A stretch of 6,831 bases of DNA, taken from positions 1-6,831 of the forward strand of contig CADBFL010000113.1 of the NCBI GenBank assembly GCA_902793875.1. Direction: 5' to 3'. Both the position numbers and the translations under genes were made by a program. The notes under the pieces are model-generated. The model was given only the letters and a program-made list of their open reading frames with translations. It was not told where the DNA came from and searched no databases. This DNA comes from an uncultured Eubacteriales bacterium (GTDB lineage Bacteria > Bacillota > Clostridia > Peptostreptococcales > Anaerovoracaceae). Of this stretch, positions 6,493 to 6,831 are shown piece after piece. Within the stretch, counting starts at the first letter, position 1. Every line of letters starts with the position of its first letter.

Positions 6493-6831
6493 ATGAAACT
6501 GAAGAAGATAGAACATAAACTGACTGTGTGCAAAGTGGCGGACATATCGGATATAGATATGGCTGCGGACTTTTATTTTATCGGGAAAACCGATGAAGAA
6601 ATATCGCTGGTATGCAGGACTGAAGACACGCCATCCGGGACAACTGAGCGTGATGACGGGTGGAGAGGATTTCGCATCCAGGGAATGCTGGACTTTTCTC
6701 TGACAGGGATCCTGTCAAAACTGTCCGGGATACTTGCAGAGCAAAAGATAGGGATCTTTGCAGTATCCACATACAACACAGACTATATTCTCGTGAAGGA
6801 AGAGAACTTTGAGCGGGCGCTGGAAGTTCTG
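6493..6831 (+). CDS. ACT-domain protein, COG3603-like (3' truncated by window edge)
   Basis: This is a small ACT-domain protein of the uncharacterised type related to COG3603 (ACT_7 fold). 113 residues are visible and there is no stop before the window ends; such proteins are usually about 120-135 residues, so only the tail should be missing. The N-terminal half carries an FYFIGKTDEEISLVCRTED segment (27-45), and the C-terminal half a classic ACT beta-alpha-beta unit: RIQGMLDFSLTGILSKL, ILAEQKIGIFAVSTYN, then TDYILVKEENFERALEVL. ACT domains bind amino acids or similar small ligands; no enzyme is fused to it, so a sensor or regulatory role is inferred but the ligand is unknown. The start lies 35 bases after the acyltransferase gene, so it may belong to the same transcript, though this gap is the widest in the run and it could be an unrelated neighbour. 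Confidence 0.85.
   Translation, partial: MKLKKIEHKLTVCKVADISDIDMAADFYFIGKTDEEISLVCRTEDTPSGTTERDDGWRGFRIQGMLDFSLTGILSKLSGILAEQKIGIFAVSTYNTDYILVKEENFERALEVL

Overview
The window looks like an ordinary chromosomal stretch of a low-to-mid GC Gram-positive anaerobe, most likely a member of the Clostridia (Bacillota). The base composition looks balanced by eye. Codon use favours ATA for Ile and AGA/AGG for Arg throughout. Starts carry strong purine-rich Shine-Dalgarno sites, and the protein families (double FtsX permease, phasin-like/ABC1-kinase pair, small ACT protein) are common there. The lineage is an inference from these traits, not from a marker gene. All genes lie on the + strand, and no tRNA, rRNA, mobile element, CRISPR array or phage gene is visible.

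Layout. (1) 1-3218: an ABC export or mechanotransmission-type module. The first gene is the C-terminal part of a large FtsX-like permease, cut by the left edge. Twenty bases later comes its ATPase, which carries an N-terminal GAF sensory domain in front of a complete MacB/LolD-type ABC domain. (2) 3219-3297: a 79-base gap with no convincing promoter or terminator. (3) 3298-6831: a tightly packed run of four genes: a 97-residue charged helical phasin-like protein; an ABC1/AarF/UbiB-family atypical kinase with two C-terminal membrane helices; a CAT-like/condensation-type acyltransferase with an HxxxDG motif; and an ACT-domain protein (COG3603-like) cut by the right edge.

The most interesting points are the GAF-ABC fusion, in which four of the protein's five cysteines lie in the sensor domain; the junction between the phasin-like gene and the ubiB-like gene, where a 23-base overlap, A7/A8 runs and a perfect 8-bp stem-loop coincide; and the linkage of a UbiB-like kinase to an uncharacterised CoA- or carrier-dependent acyltransferase. 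The second operon may act at the membrane, on lipid or isoprenoid material, but that is inference from family and context. I see no clearly new multi-gene system here.
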